From Sphingomonas liriopis (GTDB lineage Bacteria > Pseudomonadota > Alphaproteobacteria > Sphingomonadales > Sphingomonadaceae), in assembly GCF_024211255.1 (NCBI RefSeq), contig NZ_JAMLDY010000002.1, positions 186,001 through 250,000 on the forward strand: a stretch of DNA of 64,000 nt. The letters run 5' to 3'. Made by a program: the position numbers and the translations under genes. Below the pieces are notes generated by a model, which worked only from the letters and a program-made list of their open reading frames with translations, was not told the DNA's origin and made no database searches. Within the stretch, counting starts at the first letter, position 1; every line of letters begins with the position of its first letter. Below are positions 18,581 to 28,870 of the stretch, piece by piece.

Positions 18581-19533
18581 AGGCCTTCACCTACGAACGC
18601 GCCGAAAGCCCCGCCGCGGCAGCGGCTGCCGTCGCCGCCAGGCCCGGCGCCAAGTTCATCGCCGGCGGCACCAACCTGCTCGACCTGATGAAGCTACAGA
18701 TCGAGGAGCCCGTCCACCTCGTCGACGTCAACCGCCTCGCGCTCGACAAGATCGAGCCGACGCCCGATGGCGGCCTGCGCATCGGCGCGCTGGTGCGCAA
18801 CACCGACCTCGCCGCCGACGAACGCGTCCGTCGCGACTATGGCGTGCTCACCCGAGCGATCGTCGCCGGCGCCAGCGGCCAGTTGCGCAACAAGGCCACA
18901 ACAGCAGGCAATCTGCTCCAGCGCACCCGCTGCCCCTATTTCTACGACACCAACCAACCCTGCAACAAGCGCAAGCCCGGCTCGGGTTGCGCCGCGATCG
19001 GTGGTTATAGCCGCCAGCTCGGCATCATCGGCACAAGCGATGCCTGCATCGCCACCTACCCGGGCGACATGGCGGTGGCGATGCGCGTGCTCGACGCGAC
19101 GGTGGAGACGGTCCAGCCCTCCGGCAGCACGCGGCACATCCCGATCGCCGACTTCCACCGCGTGTGGGGTGATACGCCGCACATCGATACAAATCTGCAG
19201 CCGGGCGAGCTCATTACTGCAGTGACGCTGCCCAAGCCCGTCGGCGGTACGCACATCTATCACAAGGTCCGCGACCGCGCTTCCTATGCCTACGCCCTCG
19301 TTTCCGTGGCGGCGATCCTGCAGCGCGACGGCAGCGGTCATGTCGCGATCGGTGGTATCGCCCCCAAGCCGTGGCGCGTCGAGGCGGCGGAAGCCGCGCT
19401 GCCGCAGGGCGCCAAGGCGGTCGCGACCCGGCTGCTCGCCGGTGCCCGCCCCCGCCCGGACAATGCCTTCAAAGTGCCCCTCGTCGAGCGCACGCTCGCC
19501 GCGGTGATCGCACAAGCGAAAGACGCAGCATGA
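18577..19533 (+). CDS. paoB: Aldehyde oxidoreductase FAD-binding subunit
   Basis: 318 aa FAD subunit. The FAD-binding loop is [14 protein letters not shown], and [17 protein letters not shown] leads into the cysteine-containing insert [16 protein letters not shown]. In E. coli PaoB this insert carries an extra [4Fe-4S] cluster, which ordinary xanthine dehydrogenase FAD subunits lack. Its ATG overlaps the stop of the [2Fe-2S] subunit gene, and its own stop overlaps the next ATG. This coupling and the cysteines make the Pao-type assignment firm. Confidence 0.9.
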   Translation: MKAFTYERAESPAAAAAAVAARPGAKFIAGGTNLLDLMKLQIEEPVHLVDVNRLALDKIEPTPDGGLRIGALVRNTDLAADERVRRDYGVLTRAIVAGASGQLRNKATTAGNLLQRTRCPYFYDTNQPCNKRKPGSGCAAIGGYSRQLGIIGTSDACIATYPGDMAVAMRVLDATVETVQPSGSTRHIPIADFHRVWGDTPHIDTNLQPGELITAVTLPKPVGGTHIYHKVRDRASYAYALVSVAAILQRDGSGHVAIGGIAPKPWRVEAAEAALPQGAKAVATRLLAGARPRPDNAFKVPLVERTLAAVIAQAKDAA

Positions 19534-21737
19534 AGTTCGACCAGCCTGCGGGCCAGAACCCGATCGACCAGTTGAAGGTCATCGGCAAGCCGACGAACCG
19601 CATCGACGGCAAGTTCAAGACGACCGGCACCGCGCCCTATGCCTATGAGCGCCACGACGCCGCGCCCGATGCGGCGTACGGTTATGTCGTCGGGGCGGGG
19701 ATCGCCAAGGGGCGGATCACCGCGATGGACCTCACCGCCGCCAAGGCCGCACCCGGCGTGCTGGCGATCGTCACCGCCGATACGGCCGGACCGCTGGTGA
19801 AGGGCGATTTCAATACCGCCAAGCTGCTCGGCGGCCCGGCGATCGATCATTACCATCAGGCGGTCGCGCTGGTCGTCGCGGAGACGTTCGAACAGGCGCG
19901 TGCCGCCGCAGCGCTGATCCGTGTCGATTATGCGCGCGACAAGGGCCGCTTCGACCTCGACACCGCGCTCAAGACCGCGCCGCTGAAGGGCGACGACGAC
20001 AAGGCGCCCCCAGTCCATCGCGTCGGCGATTTCGAGAAGGCGTTCGCCGCCGCACCGATCAAGCTCGACGCTTTGTACGAAACGCCCGACCAGAGCCACG
20101 CGATGATGGAGCCGCATGCCTCGATCGCGTCGTGGGCGGGCGACAAGCTGACGCTGTGGACGTCGAACCAGATGATCGCCTGGGGCAAGGGCGACGTCGC
20201 CAAGACGCTCGGCATTCCCAAGGACGATGTCCGGCTGATTTCGCCCTATATCGGCGGCGGTTTCGGCGGGAAGCTGTTCGTCCGCGCCGATGCGATCCTC
20301 GCCGCGCTGGGCGCGAAACAGGCGGGCCGGCCGGTCAAGGTGGCGCTGCAACGCCCACTGATGATCAACAATACGACGCACCGGCCGGCGACACGCCAGC
20401 GCATCCGCCTCGGCGCGGGCGAGGACGGCAAGTTGACCGCGATCGCGCATGAGAGCGGATCGGGCGATCTGCCCGGTGGTGGCCCCGAGACCGCGGTGTC
20501 GCAGACCCGGTTGCTCTATGCCGGCGCCAACCGCCTGACGTCGATGCGGCTCGCGGTGCTCGACCTGCCCGAGGGCAATGCGATGCGCGCGCCCGGCGAA
20601 GCGCCCGGGCTGATGGCGCTCGAGGTCGCGATGGACGAGATGGCGGAAAAGCTGAACATGGACCCGGTCCAGTTCCGCATCGTCAACGATACGCAGGTCG
20701 ATCCCGAAAAGCCGGGCCGCAAATTCTCGCAGCGTCAGCTGGTCGAATGTCTGCGCATGGGGGCCGACAAATTCGGCTGGTCGCAGCGCAATGCGAAGCC
20801 GCGTTCCGTCCGCGACGGGCGCTGGCTGGTCGGCATGGGGGTCGCCAGCGGCTTCCGCAACAACATCACGATGAAGTCGGGCGCGCGGGTCGGCATCGAC
20901 AAGAAGGGCATGGTCACCGTCGCCACCGACATGACCGATATCGGCACCGGCACCTATACGATCATTGCGCAGACCGCTGCCGAGGTGATGGGTGTGCCGC
21001 TGGAGAAGGTGAACGTGCTGCTCGGCGACAGCAGCTTCCCCGTCGCCGCCGGGTCGGGCGGCCAATGGGGCGCCAACAGCTCGACCGCGGGCGTCTATGC
21101 GGCGTGCATGAAGCTGCGCGAGGCGGTGGCGCAAAAGCTCGGCTTCAATTCCGCCGACGTCGAATTCGCCGATGGCAAGGTCCGCTCGGGCAACCGCAGC
21201 GTGCCGTTGGCGCAGGCGGCGGGCGACGCAGGCCTGTCCGCCGAGGACAGCATCGAGTTCGGCGATCTCGCCAAGAAGGAACAGCAATCGACCTTCGCCG
21301 GCCATTTCGTCGAGGTCGGCGTCGATGCCTATACCGGCGAGATTCGCATCCGCCGCATGCTCGCGGTGTGTGCGGCGGGGCGCATCCTGAACCCCAAGTC
21401 GGCGCGCAGCCAGGTGATCGGTGCGATGACGATGGGCGTCGGCGCCGCGCTGATGGAAGAGCTCGCGATCGACAAGCGCTTCGGCTTCTTCGTCAATCAC
21501 GATCTCGCCAGCTACGAGGTGCCGGTGCATGCCGACATTCCGCATCAGGAGGTGATCTTCCTCGAGGAGGTCGATCCGATGTCGTCGCCGATGAAGGCGA
21601 AAGGTGTCGGCGAGCTCGGCCTGTGCGGCGTCGGCGCGGCGATCGCCAATGCGATCTACAATGCCAGCGGCGTGCGCATCCGCGAATATCCCATCACGCT
21701 CGACAAGGTCATCGCCGGCACCGCGATGGTGGCGTGA
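19530..21737 (+). CDS. paoC: Aldehyde oxidoreductase molybdenum-binding subunit
   Basis: 735 aa catalytic subunit. [11 protein letters not shown] is the first molybdopterin-contact motif, then [30 protein letters not shown], and the catalytic glutamate motif [11 protein letters not shown] near the C-terminus. There is no signal peptide, as expected if it is carried out with the Tat-bearing small subunit. PaoABC-type enzymes use molybdopterin cytosine dinucleotide and detoxify aldehydes in the periplasm; substrate range here is inferred from the family. The arginine of the PGEAPG motif context is altered relative to some homologues, so specificity may differ. Confidence 0.9.
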   Translation: MKFDQPAGQNPIDQLKVIGKPTNRIDGKFKTTGTAPYAYERHDAAPDAAYGYVVGAGIAKGRITAMDLTAAKAAPGVLAIVTADTAGPLVKGDFNTAKLLGGPAIDHYHQAVALVVAETFEQARAAAALIRVDYARDKGRFDLDTALKTAPLKGDDDKAPPVHRVGDFEKAFAAAPIKLDALYETPDQSHAMMEPHASIASWAGDKLTLWTSNQMIAWGKGDVAKTLGIPKDDVRLISPYIGGGFGGKLFVRADAILAALGAKQAGRPVKVALQRPLMINNTTHRPATRQRIRLGAGEDGKLTAIAHESGSGDLPGGGPETAVSQTRLLYAGANRLTSMRLAVLDLPEGNAMRAPGEAPGLMALEVAMDEMAEKLNMDPVQFRIVNDTQVDPEKPGRKFSQRQLVECLRMGADKFGWSQRNAKPRSVRDGRWLVGMGVASGFRNNITMKSGARVGIDKKGMVTVATDMTDIGTGTYTIIAQTAAEVMGVPLEKVNVLLGDSSFPVAAGSGGQWGANSSTAGVYAACMKLREAVAQKLGFNSADVEFADGKVRSGNRSVPLAQAAGDAGLSAEDSIEFGDLAKKEQQSTFAGHFVEVGVDAYTGEIRIRRMLAVCAAGRILNPKSARSQVIGAMTMGVGAALMEELAIDKRFGFFVNHDLASYEVPVHADIPHQEVIFLEEVDPMSSPMKAKGVGELGLCGVGAAIANAIYNASGVRIREYPITLDKVIAGTAMVA

Positions 21738-21786
21738 TATTCTCCGACATCAGCGAAACATATTGAAAAAGAAGTGATCTTGTTCA

Positions 21787-21921
21787 CGCGGAGGCGCGGA
21801 GGACGCAGAGATGTTGGGCTTGCTGCGTCGGTCACGTTCACCATCAGGCGATGACGATCAAAGAGCTACGCTGTCCGCGCGATACACCTCCGCGCCCTCC
21901 GCGCCCTCCGCGCCCTCCGCG
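21787..21921. repeat. Intergenic element with 4 x 9-bp tandem repeat
   Basis: The left end cgcggaggcgcggaggacgc is complementary to the right end, where the 9-bp unit ccctccgcg is repeated four times (21886-21921, first copy with one change). The element fills most of the 253-bp space between paoC and the convergent lipoprotein gene. It could form a long imperfect hairpin. Such 'cgcggaggcgcggagg' elements look like mobile or expanding GC-rich repeats, not genes. Confidence 0.6.
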
Positions 21922-21990
21922 TAAATCATCTTCGGTATGCGGGGCATCTTGACGTCCAAGGTCCGTCGCGCCCGGCCTCTTCGTTCTGCG

Positions 21991-22458
21991 TTAAGGTGTT
22001 TCGAGAGGCTCGGCACGGACAGCGGTTTGGGTATCCCGCGCCACCGTCACCTCTGCGACATGCAGCGGATAGTCGCGATCGTCCTCCGCCATCCAGACCT
22101 TGCCTGTGCGATCGGTCAGGTAGAAGCGGCAGTAGCTGCTGCGATCCCCTTCGAAGCGCAGGCATATGCGATCGGGCGTCACCCGATAGCGGCCGGCCGA
22201 ATCCGGTCTGTCGTTGAAGCGCAGCGTATAGTCGTCGCCGACCGCGGCGAACCGTTCGACCGGCGGTACTGCGCCGCGACGTGTTTGCAAGCTGCCACGC
22301 ACCAGCTGTTCGAGCGCCGTGCCACGGACGAGTGTCATCTGTTCCGATCCGCGGATCGGGACCGGCAGTCGTGGCGCTGCGGGGTCGGGTGCCGATGGCG
22401 AACAGGCGCCGAGCAGTGCCGCTGCGATTATGACTCGTTTGAGCGCTACGTCCTTCAT
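21991..22458 (-). CDS. Putative lipoprotein, unknown function
   Basis: 155 aa. MKDVALKRVIIAAALLGACS is a lipoprotein signal with lipobox LLGAC. The mature part is soluble, with a beta-rich stretch (DYTLRFNDRPDSAGRYRV, then ICLRF and YCRFYLTDRTGKVWM) that could be a small barrel or lipocalin-like fold. An in-frame Met 13 codons upstream is less likely because it would put charged residues before the signal. No domain is recognised. Confidence 0.7.
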   Translation of the reverse strand: MKDVALKRVIIAAALLGACSPSAPDPAAPRLPVPIRGSEQMTLVRGTALEQLVRGSLQTRRGAVPPVERFAAVGDDYTLRFNDRPDSAGRYRVTPDRICLRFEGDRSSYCRFYLTDRTGKVWMAEDDRDYPLHVAEVTVARDTQTAVRAEPLETP

Positions 22459-22538
22459 AGGACAGGGCCGTAGCACGTCTATGAAGCGGAAACCCAACCA
22501 TCGCTTCAGGGGAGTGCAAGGCCTCTGCCCACCTCACC

Positions 22539-22626
22539 CGTCATGCCGGACTTGTTCCGGCATCCACCGTGCCGCGAGCGTTTGAGCCTGTGGTCGAGTG
22601 GACCCCGGAACAAGTCCGGGGTGACG
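22539..22626. repeat. Palindromic repeat, family A, copy 3 (variant left unit)
   Basis: The left unit carries ATGCCGGA/TCCGGCAT arms in place of ACCCCGGA/TCCGGGGT; the right unit is the usual form. Two base pairs of the left stem are changed on both sides, so pairing is kept. It lies in the 306-bp gap between the lipoprotein gene and photolyase, in which no other gene is seen. Confidence 0.85.
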
Positions 22627-22764
22627 GTGGTGTGTAGCACGCTCCCTCGCCCCACCAGCGATCGATTTAATTAAGCGGAATTGTGGGGGACGAACAGCCT
22701 TCTCCACCGGCAGTTGCGTTGCCCGAACGGAACCGCGCAGCGCGCCCGAACGCTTGGATCGGCG

Positions 22765-24129
22765 ATGACCGTACCGAACCTGTTGTGGCTCCGTCAGGAC
22801 CTGCGCCTCCACGACCAGCCCGCCCTCGTCGCCGCCAGTCACGAAGGGCCGGTGATCCCGGTCTATATCCTCGACGACGACGCACCCGGGCCATGGGCGA
22901 TCGGCGGCGCACAGCGGTGGTGGCTGCACCATAGCCTCGCCGCGTTGGACGTGCGCCTGAAGGCCAAGCATAGCCGCCTGATCCTGCGCCGGGGCAAGAC
23001 TGTCGATGTACTGCAACAGCTGCTCGACGAGACCGGTGCCGGCCAGATCCATGCGATCCGTCATTACGAGCCCTGGTGGCGCAAGGCGGAGGATGCGCTC
23101 GCCGACCGGATCGTGCTGCACGACGGCAACCGCCTCGCCCGGATCGAGGACGTCACCACCGGTGCCGGCACGCCGTTCAAGGTCTTCTCGTCGTTCTGGA
23201 AGGCGTTGCAGTCGCACCTCCCGCCGCCCGAGCCGCTTGCCGTGCCACGGGCGATTCATGCACCGGCTTCATGGCCTGCCAGCGATGCGCTCGCCGACTG
23301 GCGATTGCTGCCGCACAAACCCGACTGGGCGACGCGCTTTGCCGAGGACTGGATCCCGGGCGAGGCCGAGGCGCTGGGCAAGGCGAAGGACTGGCCCAAG
23401 GAGGTCGCCGCCTACGACCGGCGCCGCAATCTGCCGTCCGAAGAGGGCACGTCGCGCCTGTCGCCGCATTTGCACCATGGCGAGGTTTCGTCGGCCACGA
23501 TCTATCATGCGCTCGGCCACGATGCGGCGTCCGCCGCCTTCCTGCGCGAACTTGCCTGGCGCGATTTCACTGCCGGCGTGCTGCTCGCGCTGCCCGACTA
23601 CGGATCGGTCAATGGCCGGCGCAGGTACGACGCCTTGCCGTGGCGCGACGATGCCGACGCGCAGCACGACCTGAAGGCATGGCAGCAGGGCCGCACCGGC
23701 TATCCGATCGTCGATGCCGGCATGCGCCAATTGTGGGCGACCGGCTGGATGCACAATCGCGTGCGGATGATTACCGCCAGCTTCCTGGTCAAGCATCTGC
23801 TGATCGACTGGCGCGCGGGCGAGCGCTGGTTCTGGGACTGCCTGATCGATGCCGACTACGGCAACAATTCGGTCAATTGGCAGTGGGTCGCCGGCACCGG
23901 CGTCGATGCCAACATGTTCGGACGGATCATGGCGCCGCTCGGCCAGTCAGAGAAGTTCGACGCGGCGGATTATATCCGCGACTGGGTGCCCGAGCTTTCC
24001 GGCCTGTCCGATACGACGATCCACGATCCCGACGCGCATGGCGTGCGCCCGCGCGGGTATCCCGCCAAGATCGTCGGGCATCGCGAAGGGCGCGAGCGGG
24101 CGCTTGCCGCCGCGGCGACGCTACGCTGA
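22765..24129 (+). CDS. phrB: Deoxyribodipyrimidine photolyase (class I CPD)
   Basis: 454 aa light-driven DNA repair enzyme. The N-terminal antenna domain has the LLWLRQDLRLHDQPAL start. The FAD-binding helical domain shows EEGTSRLSPHLHHGEVS, LAWRDFTAG, and the class I signature region DADYGNNSVNWQWVAGTG followed by DANMFGRI. The tryptophans for electron transfer and the WMHNRVRM motif are present. The start giving MTVPNLLW is preferred over an in-frame Met 28 codons upstream whose extension is unlike photolyases. Its last 160 bp overlap the convergent PAS-HTH gene. Confidence 0.95.
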   Translation: MTVPNLLWLRQDLRLHDQPALVAASHEGPVIPVYILDDDAPGPWAIGGAQRWWLHHSLAALDVRLKAKHSRLILRRGKTVDVLQQLLDETGAGQIHAIRHYEPWWRKAEDALADRIVLHDGNRLARIEDVTTGAGTPFKVFSSFWKALQSHLPPPEPLAVPRAIHAPASWPASDALADWRLLPHKPDWATRFAEDWIPGEAEALGKAKDWPKEVAAYDRRRNLPSEEGTSRLSPHLHHGEVSSATIYHALGHDAASAAFLRELAWRDFTAGVLLALPDYGSVNGRRRYDALPWRDDADAQHDLKAWQQGRTGYPIVDAGMRQLWATGWMHNRVRMITASFLVKHLLIDWRAGERWFWDCLIDADYGNNSVNWQWVAGTGVDANMFGRIMAPLGQSEKFDAADYIRDWVPELSGLSDTTIHDPDAHGVRPRGYPAKIVGHREGRERALAAAATLR

Positions 24130-24812
24130 CGGGGTGCGGTGCCGAAGGGCGCGACGACGTCCTCCATCGTCTGTTGTGCGAGCAGCGAAATGCGCAGCGG
24201 TGCCGCAAGGTCGAGCAAGCCGACTCGTTCCACCTCGACGAGGCGGCGCTGTTCGAGCACGCCGATCCAGCGCAGCGTCGTGCGTTCGCTCTGGCCGATC
24301 AGCGCGGCTATGCACCGCGGCGTCAGCGATCGCCCCTCCAGTTCGGCGAGATGCAGGTGGAGCAGCGCTTCCAACGCTGGCGCACCGATCAATTCGTCGC
24401 CGAACCGCTGCTTCACCGATGTCAGCACGCGGGTGACGTCGAACGCGCAACGGCGGATATGCGCGACGTCACGGATCACCTCCGGCTCGCTCGCGACGGT
24501 GAAGGTGGCGAGGATACGGCGAGGGCCGACGCCGTCGCTGACCGGCGAGATATGGCTGCTGACCCATTGCAGCGTGCCGTCGCCGCGCACGTAGCGCTTG
24601 GTCATCGCATAGCCGCGATCCTCGCGATTGAGCTTCGCCAGCAGCATGTGGTTGAGCGTGCGATCCGCCGCCGCGGTGAAATCGAGCGCCGAACGCCCGA
24701 CGATCTCGCCCCGCGGTCGGCGGAGGAGCTCGAGATAGGCGTCGTCCGCTGCGACGATCGTGCAGCGCTCGTCCGTGATACATTGCGCCAGCGGCGTCGC
24801 CCGAACCGTCAT
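23970..24812 (-). CDS. PAS domain regulator with C-terminal helix-turn-helix
   Basis: 280 aa. Residues about 10-110 form a PAS domain (IVAADDAYLELLRRPRGEI-VGRSALDF, then YVRGDGTLQWVSSHISPV and a PAC-like strand). Residues about 150-220 form a MarR-like winged helix (LTPRCIAALIGQSERTTL-RWIGVLEQRRLVEV). The final ~53 residues are arginine/serine-rich and are read antisense through the 3' end of photolyase, so they are probably a recent read-through after loss of an earlier stop. The sensory ligand is unknown; flavin binding would need the Cys of a LOV domain, which I do not see. Confidence 0.75.
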   Translation of the reverse strand: MTVRATPLAQCITDERCTIVAADDAYLELLRRPRGEIVGRSALDFTAAADRTLNHMLLAKLNREDRGYAMTKRYVRGDGTLQWVSSHISPVSDGVGPRRILATFTVASEPEVIRDVAHIRRCAFDVTRVLTSVKQRFGDELIGAPALEALLHLHLAELEGRSLTPRCIAALIGQSERTTLRWIGVLEQRRLVEVERVGLLDLAAPLRISLLAQQTMEDVVAPFGTAPRQRSVAAAASARSRPSRCPTILAGYPRGRTPCASGSWIVVSDRPESSGTQSRI

Positions 24813-24874
24813 CGCGTCCCCCGAGCGGGTTAAGCTACAACAAAGCATTGCCTAAGCAAAGACTTGGGCGAGCA

Positions 24875-25765
24875 TCAGCCCCAGTAGGCGGGATCGATCG
24901 TCTCCTGCAGGAACCGTACGAATGCAGTCACCGCGGCCGGCACCGCCGCGCTCGCGAGATGCACGGCATAGATGCCGACGTCGCTCGACCCCTCCCAGTC
25001 GGGCAGCACCCGCACCAGCCGTCCGTCGCGGAGTGCCTCACCGACGTCCCACAGCGAGCGCAGCGCGATTCCCACCCCGCCCAGCGCCAGTTCGCGTACC
25101 ATCTCGCTCGAATTGGTGCGGACGTGGCTGGTGCCGTCGATCGCCGCCGTGCGCGTCGCGGACACCAGCCGCCATGGCATCTGGCCCTCCGCCGCGAGCA
25201 GGCGATGGCGTGAGAGATCGTCGACCGACGCCGGCATGCCCTGCGCCGCCAGATAGGCCGGGGCGGCGCAGAGGATGCGGCGGCTCGTTCCCAGCCGTTC
25301 CGCGGCGATCCCGGCCGGCACGTTGGCGGCGATGCGGATCGCGCAATCCACCCGCTTCCCGAGCAGGTCGACGAAGCCGTCGTCGAGGTCGAAGGTCAGC
25401 GCGATTCCCGGATAGGCGGCAAGGAACGCGCCCAGATGCGGCGCGACGTGCAGCCGCCCGAACGAGGTCGGCGCCGAGACCTTGAGCCGCCCTGCCGGCG
25501 CTTCCCGCGCGCCGGTCACCCGCGCCTCCGCCTCGGCCAGCGCCGACAGAATGCCGCCGAGATCGTCGCGGAATCGCTCGCCCGCGGGGCTGAGCGCCAG
25601 CCGCCGCGTCGTGCGATGCATCAGCGTCACGCCCAGCCGCCGTTCGAGCCGCTGCAACCGCTTCGACACCATCGCCGGCGACAGGCCGAGCGCCCGTGCC
25701 GCTGCCGACAGGCTGCCACCGTCGGCCACCGCGACGAAAAGGGCGTAATCAGGATCGAGTGCCAT
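24875..25765 (-). CDS. LysR family transcriptional regulator
   Basis: 296 aa. The N-terminal winged HTH is canonical (GGSLSAAARALGLSPAMVSK-RLQRLERRLG), followed by the linker helix and a periplasmic-binding-like effector domain. HRTTRRLALSPAGERF and the APTSFGRLHVAPHL segment place it in the DhcR/CrgA-like subgroup. It is transcribed away from malate synthase G, with a 20-bp inverted repeat in the shared 96-bp promoter region, so glcB is a likely target. The PAS gene lies 62 bp downstream on the same strand. Confidence 0.92.
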   Translation of the reverse strand: MALDPDYALFVAVADGGSLSAAARALGLSPAMVSKRLQRLERRLGVTLMHRTTRRLALSPAGERFRDDLGGILSALAEAEARVTGAREAPAGRLKVSAPTSFGRLHVAPHLGAFLAAYPGIALTFDLDDGFVDLLGKRVDCAIRIAANVPAGIAAERLGTSRRILCAAPAYLAAQGMPASVDDLSRHRLLAAEGQMPWRLVSATRTAAIDGTSHVRTNSSEMVRELALGGVGIALRSLWDVGEALRDGRLVRVLPDWEGSSDVGIYAVHLASAAVPAAVTAFVRFLQETIDPAYWG

Positions 25766-25780
25766 TCGTGCCCGTATGGA

Positions 25781-25800
25781 GAAGGTGTTTCAACATCTTC
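25781..25800. promoter_or_regulatory. Inverted repeat between lysR and glcB
   Basis: GAAGGTGTT-TC-AACATCTTC is a 20-bp dyad with one mismatch per arm pair, lying 16 bp before the lysR start and about 60 bp before glcB. LysR proteins bind interrupted dyads in the intergenic space of divergent targets, so this is a good candidate operator. Confidence 0.45.
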
Positions 25801-25861
25801 GCCTCTACCGCGATGATCCGTGGGGGTCTAGTAATGGTGCGTCATCAAGGGATCATGTGTC

Positions 25862-27952
25862 ATGACGAACCGTGCCGGGCTATCCATCGCCCCCGAACTC
25901 GCCACCTTTCTCGAAGAACGTGCGCTGCCGGGCACCGGCATCGACCCCGCAGCCTTCTGGACCGGCGTCGCGGCGATCTTCGCCGATTTTACGCCAGCGA
26001 ACCGCGATCTGCTCGCGACGCGCGATCGGCTGCAGGCGGCGATCGATGGCTGGCACCGCGACAACGCCTTCGATGCCACCGCCTACGAAGCGTTCCTGCG
26101 CGATATCGGCTACCTCGTCGCCGAGCCGGCGCCGTTCGCGATCGACCCGGCGAACGTCGACGCCGAGATCGCGACGATGGCTGGGCCGCAGCTCGTCGTG
26201 CCGATCCTCAACGCGCGCTTCCTGCTCAACGCCGCCAACGCACGCTGGGGCAGCCTGTACGACGCGCTGTACGGCACCGACGCCTTGCCCGGCACGGCCC
26301 GACCCGGCGGCTATGATCCCGCTCGCGGTGCGCAGGTGATCGCCTGGGCGAAGGCGTTCCTCGATTCCGCCGTCCCGCTCGCCGGCGGCAGCTGGAGCGA
26401 CTGGACCGGCGGTACGCCCGCTCTCGCCGACCCGGCGCAGCTGGTCGGGCGCAACGGCGACAATCTGCTGTTCCGGCACCATGGCCTGCACATCGAGGTG
26501 GTGATCGACCGCGACCATCGCATCGGCCGCGACGATCCCGCCGGCATTGCCGACGTCATCCTCGAATCCGCGCTGACCACGATCTGCGACCTTGAGGATT
26601 CGGTCGCGGCGGTCGATGCCGGGGACAAGGTCGCGGCCTATGCCAATTGGCTCGGGCTGATGCGGGGCGATCTGTCCGCCAGTTTCGACAAGGGCGGCCG
26701 AACGCTGACCCGCACGCTGGAGGGCGACCGCAGCTATACCGCGCCCGACGGCGGCACGCTGACGCTGCCCGGGCGCAGCCTGTTGTTCGTCCGCAACGTC
26801 GGCCATCTGATGACCAATCCCGCGATCCGCCTTCCCGACGGCAGCGAGGCGCCGGAGGGGATCCTCGACGCGATCGTCACCAGCCTGATCGCGCTGCACG
26901 ACGTCAACGGCCCGCGCCGTAACAGCCGCGCCGGATCGGTCTATATCGTCAAACCCAAGATGCACGGGCCGGACGAGGCTGCCTTCACCAACCGCCTGTT
27001 CGACGCGGTCGAGGACCTGCTCCGCCTGCCGCGCCACACGATCAAGGTCGGGCTGATGGACGAGGAGCGACGCACCAGCGCCAATCTCGCCGCGTGCATC
27101 CATGCGCTGCGTCACCGGCTGGTCTTCATCAACACCGGGTTCCTCGACCGCACTGGCGACGAGATGCACACGTCGATGCGCGCCGGCCCGATGATCCCCA
27201 AGGCGGACATGAAGGCGAGCGCCTGGATCGCGGCCTACGAGAACCGCAACGTCCAGATCGGCCTCGCCTGCGGCCTGTCGGGCAAGGCGCAGATCGGCAA
27301 GGGGATGTGGGCGGCGCCCGACCGGATGGCGGACATGCTCGACCAGAAGATCGGTCATCCGCAGACCGGCGCCAATACAGCCTGGGTGCCCTCGCCCACC
27401 GCGGCGACGCTGCACGCGACGCATTACCACCGCGTCGACGTCTTCGCTCGCCAGCGCGAGCGTGGCGCCGAACCGGTGGCGAGCCTTGCCGACCTGCTGA
27501 CCATCCCGGTCGCCGCGGCGGGACGCAACTGGCAGCCCGACGAGGTCCGCGCCGAACTCGACAACAATGCGCAGGGGATCCTCGGCTATGTCGTGCGCTG
27601 GATCGATCAGGGGGTGGGGTGTTCCAAGGTCCCCGATATCCACGACATCGGGCTGATGGAGGATCGCGCGACGCTGCGCATCTCGTCGCAGCATATCGCC
27701 AACTGGCTGCTCCACGGTGTCGCGACGCCGGCGGAGGTCGACGCCGCCTTCACCCGCATGGCGGCCAAGGTCGACGGGCAGAACGAAGGCGACCCGCTCT
27801 ATCGGCCGATGAGCGGGCATGCCGACGACAGCCTCGCCTATCGGGCGGCACGTGCGCTGGTGTTCGAAGGGGTGGAGCAACCCAATGGCTATACCGAACC
27901 CCTGCTCCACCGCTTCCGCGCGGAGCGGAAAGCGGCGGATGCAATGGCTTAG
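25862..27952 (+). CDS. glcB: Malate synthase G
   Basis: 696 aa monomeric malate synthase condensing glyoxylate with acetyl-CoA in the glyoxylate bypass. Recognisable G-isoform segments are [18 protein letters not shown], the glyoxylate/Mg loop [38 protein letters not shown] and [32 protein letters not shown]. Length is slightly below the usual ~720 aa. It lets acetyl-CoA from the nearby beta-oxidation genes be used for growth; no isocitrate lyase gene is in the window. Start MTNRAGLS. Confidence 0.95.
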   Translation: MTNRAGLSIAPELATFLEERALPGTGIDPAAFWTGVAAIFADFTPANRDLLATRDRLQAAIDGWHRDNAFDATAYEAFLRDIGYLVAEPAPFAIDPANVDAEIATMAGPQLVVPILNARFLLNAANARWGSLYDALYGTDALPGTARPGGYDPARGAQVIAWAKAFLDSAVPLAGGSWSDWTGGTPALADPAQLVGRNGDNLLFRHHGLHIEVVIDRDHRIGRDDPAGIADVILESALTTICDLEDSVAAVDAGDKVAAYANWLGLMRGDLSASFDKGGRTLTRTLEGDRSYTAPDGGTLTLPGRSLLFVRNVGHLMTNPAIRLPDGSEAPEGILDAIVTSLIALHDVNGPRRNSRAGSVYIVKPKMHGPDEAAFTNRLFDAVEDLLRLPRHTIKVGLMDEERRTSANLAACIHALRHRLVFINTGFLDRTGDEMHTSMRAGPMIPKADMKASAWIAAYENRNVQIGLACGLSGKAQIGKGMWAAPDRMADMLDQKIGHPQTGANTAWVPSPTAATLHATHYHRVDVFARQRERGAEPVASLADLLTIPVAAAGRNWQPDEVRAELDNNAQGILGYVVRWIDQGVGCSKVPDIHDIGLMEDRATLRISSQHIANWLLHGVATPAEVDAAFTRMAAKVDGQNEGDPLYRPMSGHADDSLAYRAARALVFEGVEQPNGYTEPLLHRFRAERKAADAMA

Positions 27953-27967
27953 GCTAACTCATCCCCG

Positions 27968-28034
27968 CCGTTCGCCCTGAGCCTGTCGAAGGGCCTGAGT
28001 CTCACCTGTGCTTCGACAGGCTCAGCACGAACGG
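27968..28034. repeat. Palindromic repeat, family B, copy 3
   Basis: ccgttcgccctgagcctgtc and its near-complement gacaggctcagcacgaacgg around a short ggcctgagtctcacctgtg centre. Located between the convergent 3' ends of glcB and the pirin gene, where it could act as a bidirectional terminator-like hairpin. Confidence 0.85.
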
Positions 28035-28049
28035 TCGGGTTGCGGGGCG

Positions 28050-28748
28050 TTAGCCCGCGTCGACCAGCACGATCTCGGCATCCTCGCGCGCGGTCACGCG
28101 CAGCACCGGCTCGTCGACGATCGCCGCGCCGTCGCGCGCGTTCAGCGCGACGCCGTTGACCTCGATCGCGCCCGTCGCCGGCACCAGATAGGCGTGCCGT
28201 CCGGCGCCGAGCGCATAGTCCGCCGTCTCGCCCGCCTTGATCGTCGCGGCGACGACGCGGGCGTCGGTGCGGATCGGCAGCGCGTCGGTATCCTCGGCGA
28301 AGCCGCTCGCCAGCGTCACGAACCTGCCCGAACGCTCGCCCTTGGGGAACGGCTTGGCACCCCAGGACGGCGCACCGCCTCGCGCCTTGGGCTCGATCCA
28401 GATCTGGAACAGCGTCGTCGCGTCGGATTCGCGATTGTATTCGGCATGGCGGACGCCCGATCCGGCGCTCATCACCTGCACGTCTCCCGCCTCGGTGCGG
28501 CCGGTGTTGCCCAGGCTGTCCTGATGCGTGATCGCGCCGCTGCGGACGTAGGTGACGATCTCCATGTCGGCATGCGGGTGCGGCGGAAAGCCGGTGCCCG
28601 CGGCGATGACGTCGTCGTTCCACACGCGGATCGGGCCCCAGCCCATCCGCTTGGGATCATAGTAATTGGCGAACGAGAAATGGTGCTTGGCATCGAGCCA
28701 GCCGTGGTTGGCACCGCCGAGGCTGGCGAAGGGGCGACGTTCGATCAT
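28050..28748 (-). CDS. Pirin family protein (bicupin)
   Basis: 232 aa bicupin of the YhhW/pirin type. The N-terminal cupin carries the metal ligands in PPHPHADMEIVTYVRSGAI and HAEYN; the C-terminal cupin is degenerate. Some bacterial pirins have quercetin 2,3-dioxygenase activity, others modulate enzymes or stress responses, so the role is open. The start MIERRPFASLG is the family start; a 42-codon extension upstream is histidine/arginine-rich and rejected. Upstream it faces the 3' end of nothing else: a 122-bp gap separates it from the epimerase gene. Confidence 0.88.
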   Translation of the reverse strand: MIERRPFASLGGANHGWLDAKHHFSFANYYDPKRMGWGPIRVWNDDVIAAGTGFPPHPHADMEIVTYVRSGAITHQDSLGNTGRTEAGDVQVMSAGSGVRHAEYNRESDATTLFQIWIEPKARGGAPSWGAKPFPKGERSGRFVTLASGFAEDTDALPIRTDARVVAATIKAGETADYALGAGRHAYLVPATGAIEVNGVALNARDGAAIVDEPVLRVTAREDAEIVLVDAG

Positions 28749-28870
28749 GGCGTATCTCCTGTGGGCAACAACGGCCCGGTTGCCGCCAAGATGCGCATGA
28801 TGGTGCGCCGGCGGAAGGGCAGGAACGGCATCGCTGCGGTGCCGAAAATGTGACGATCGCCGCAGCGGCG

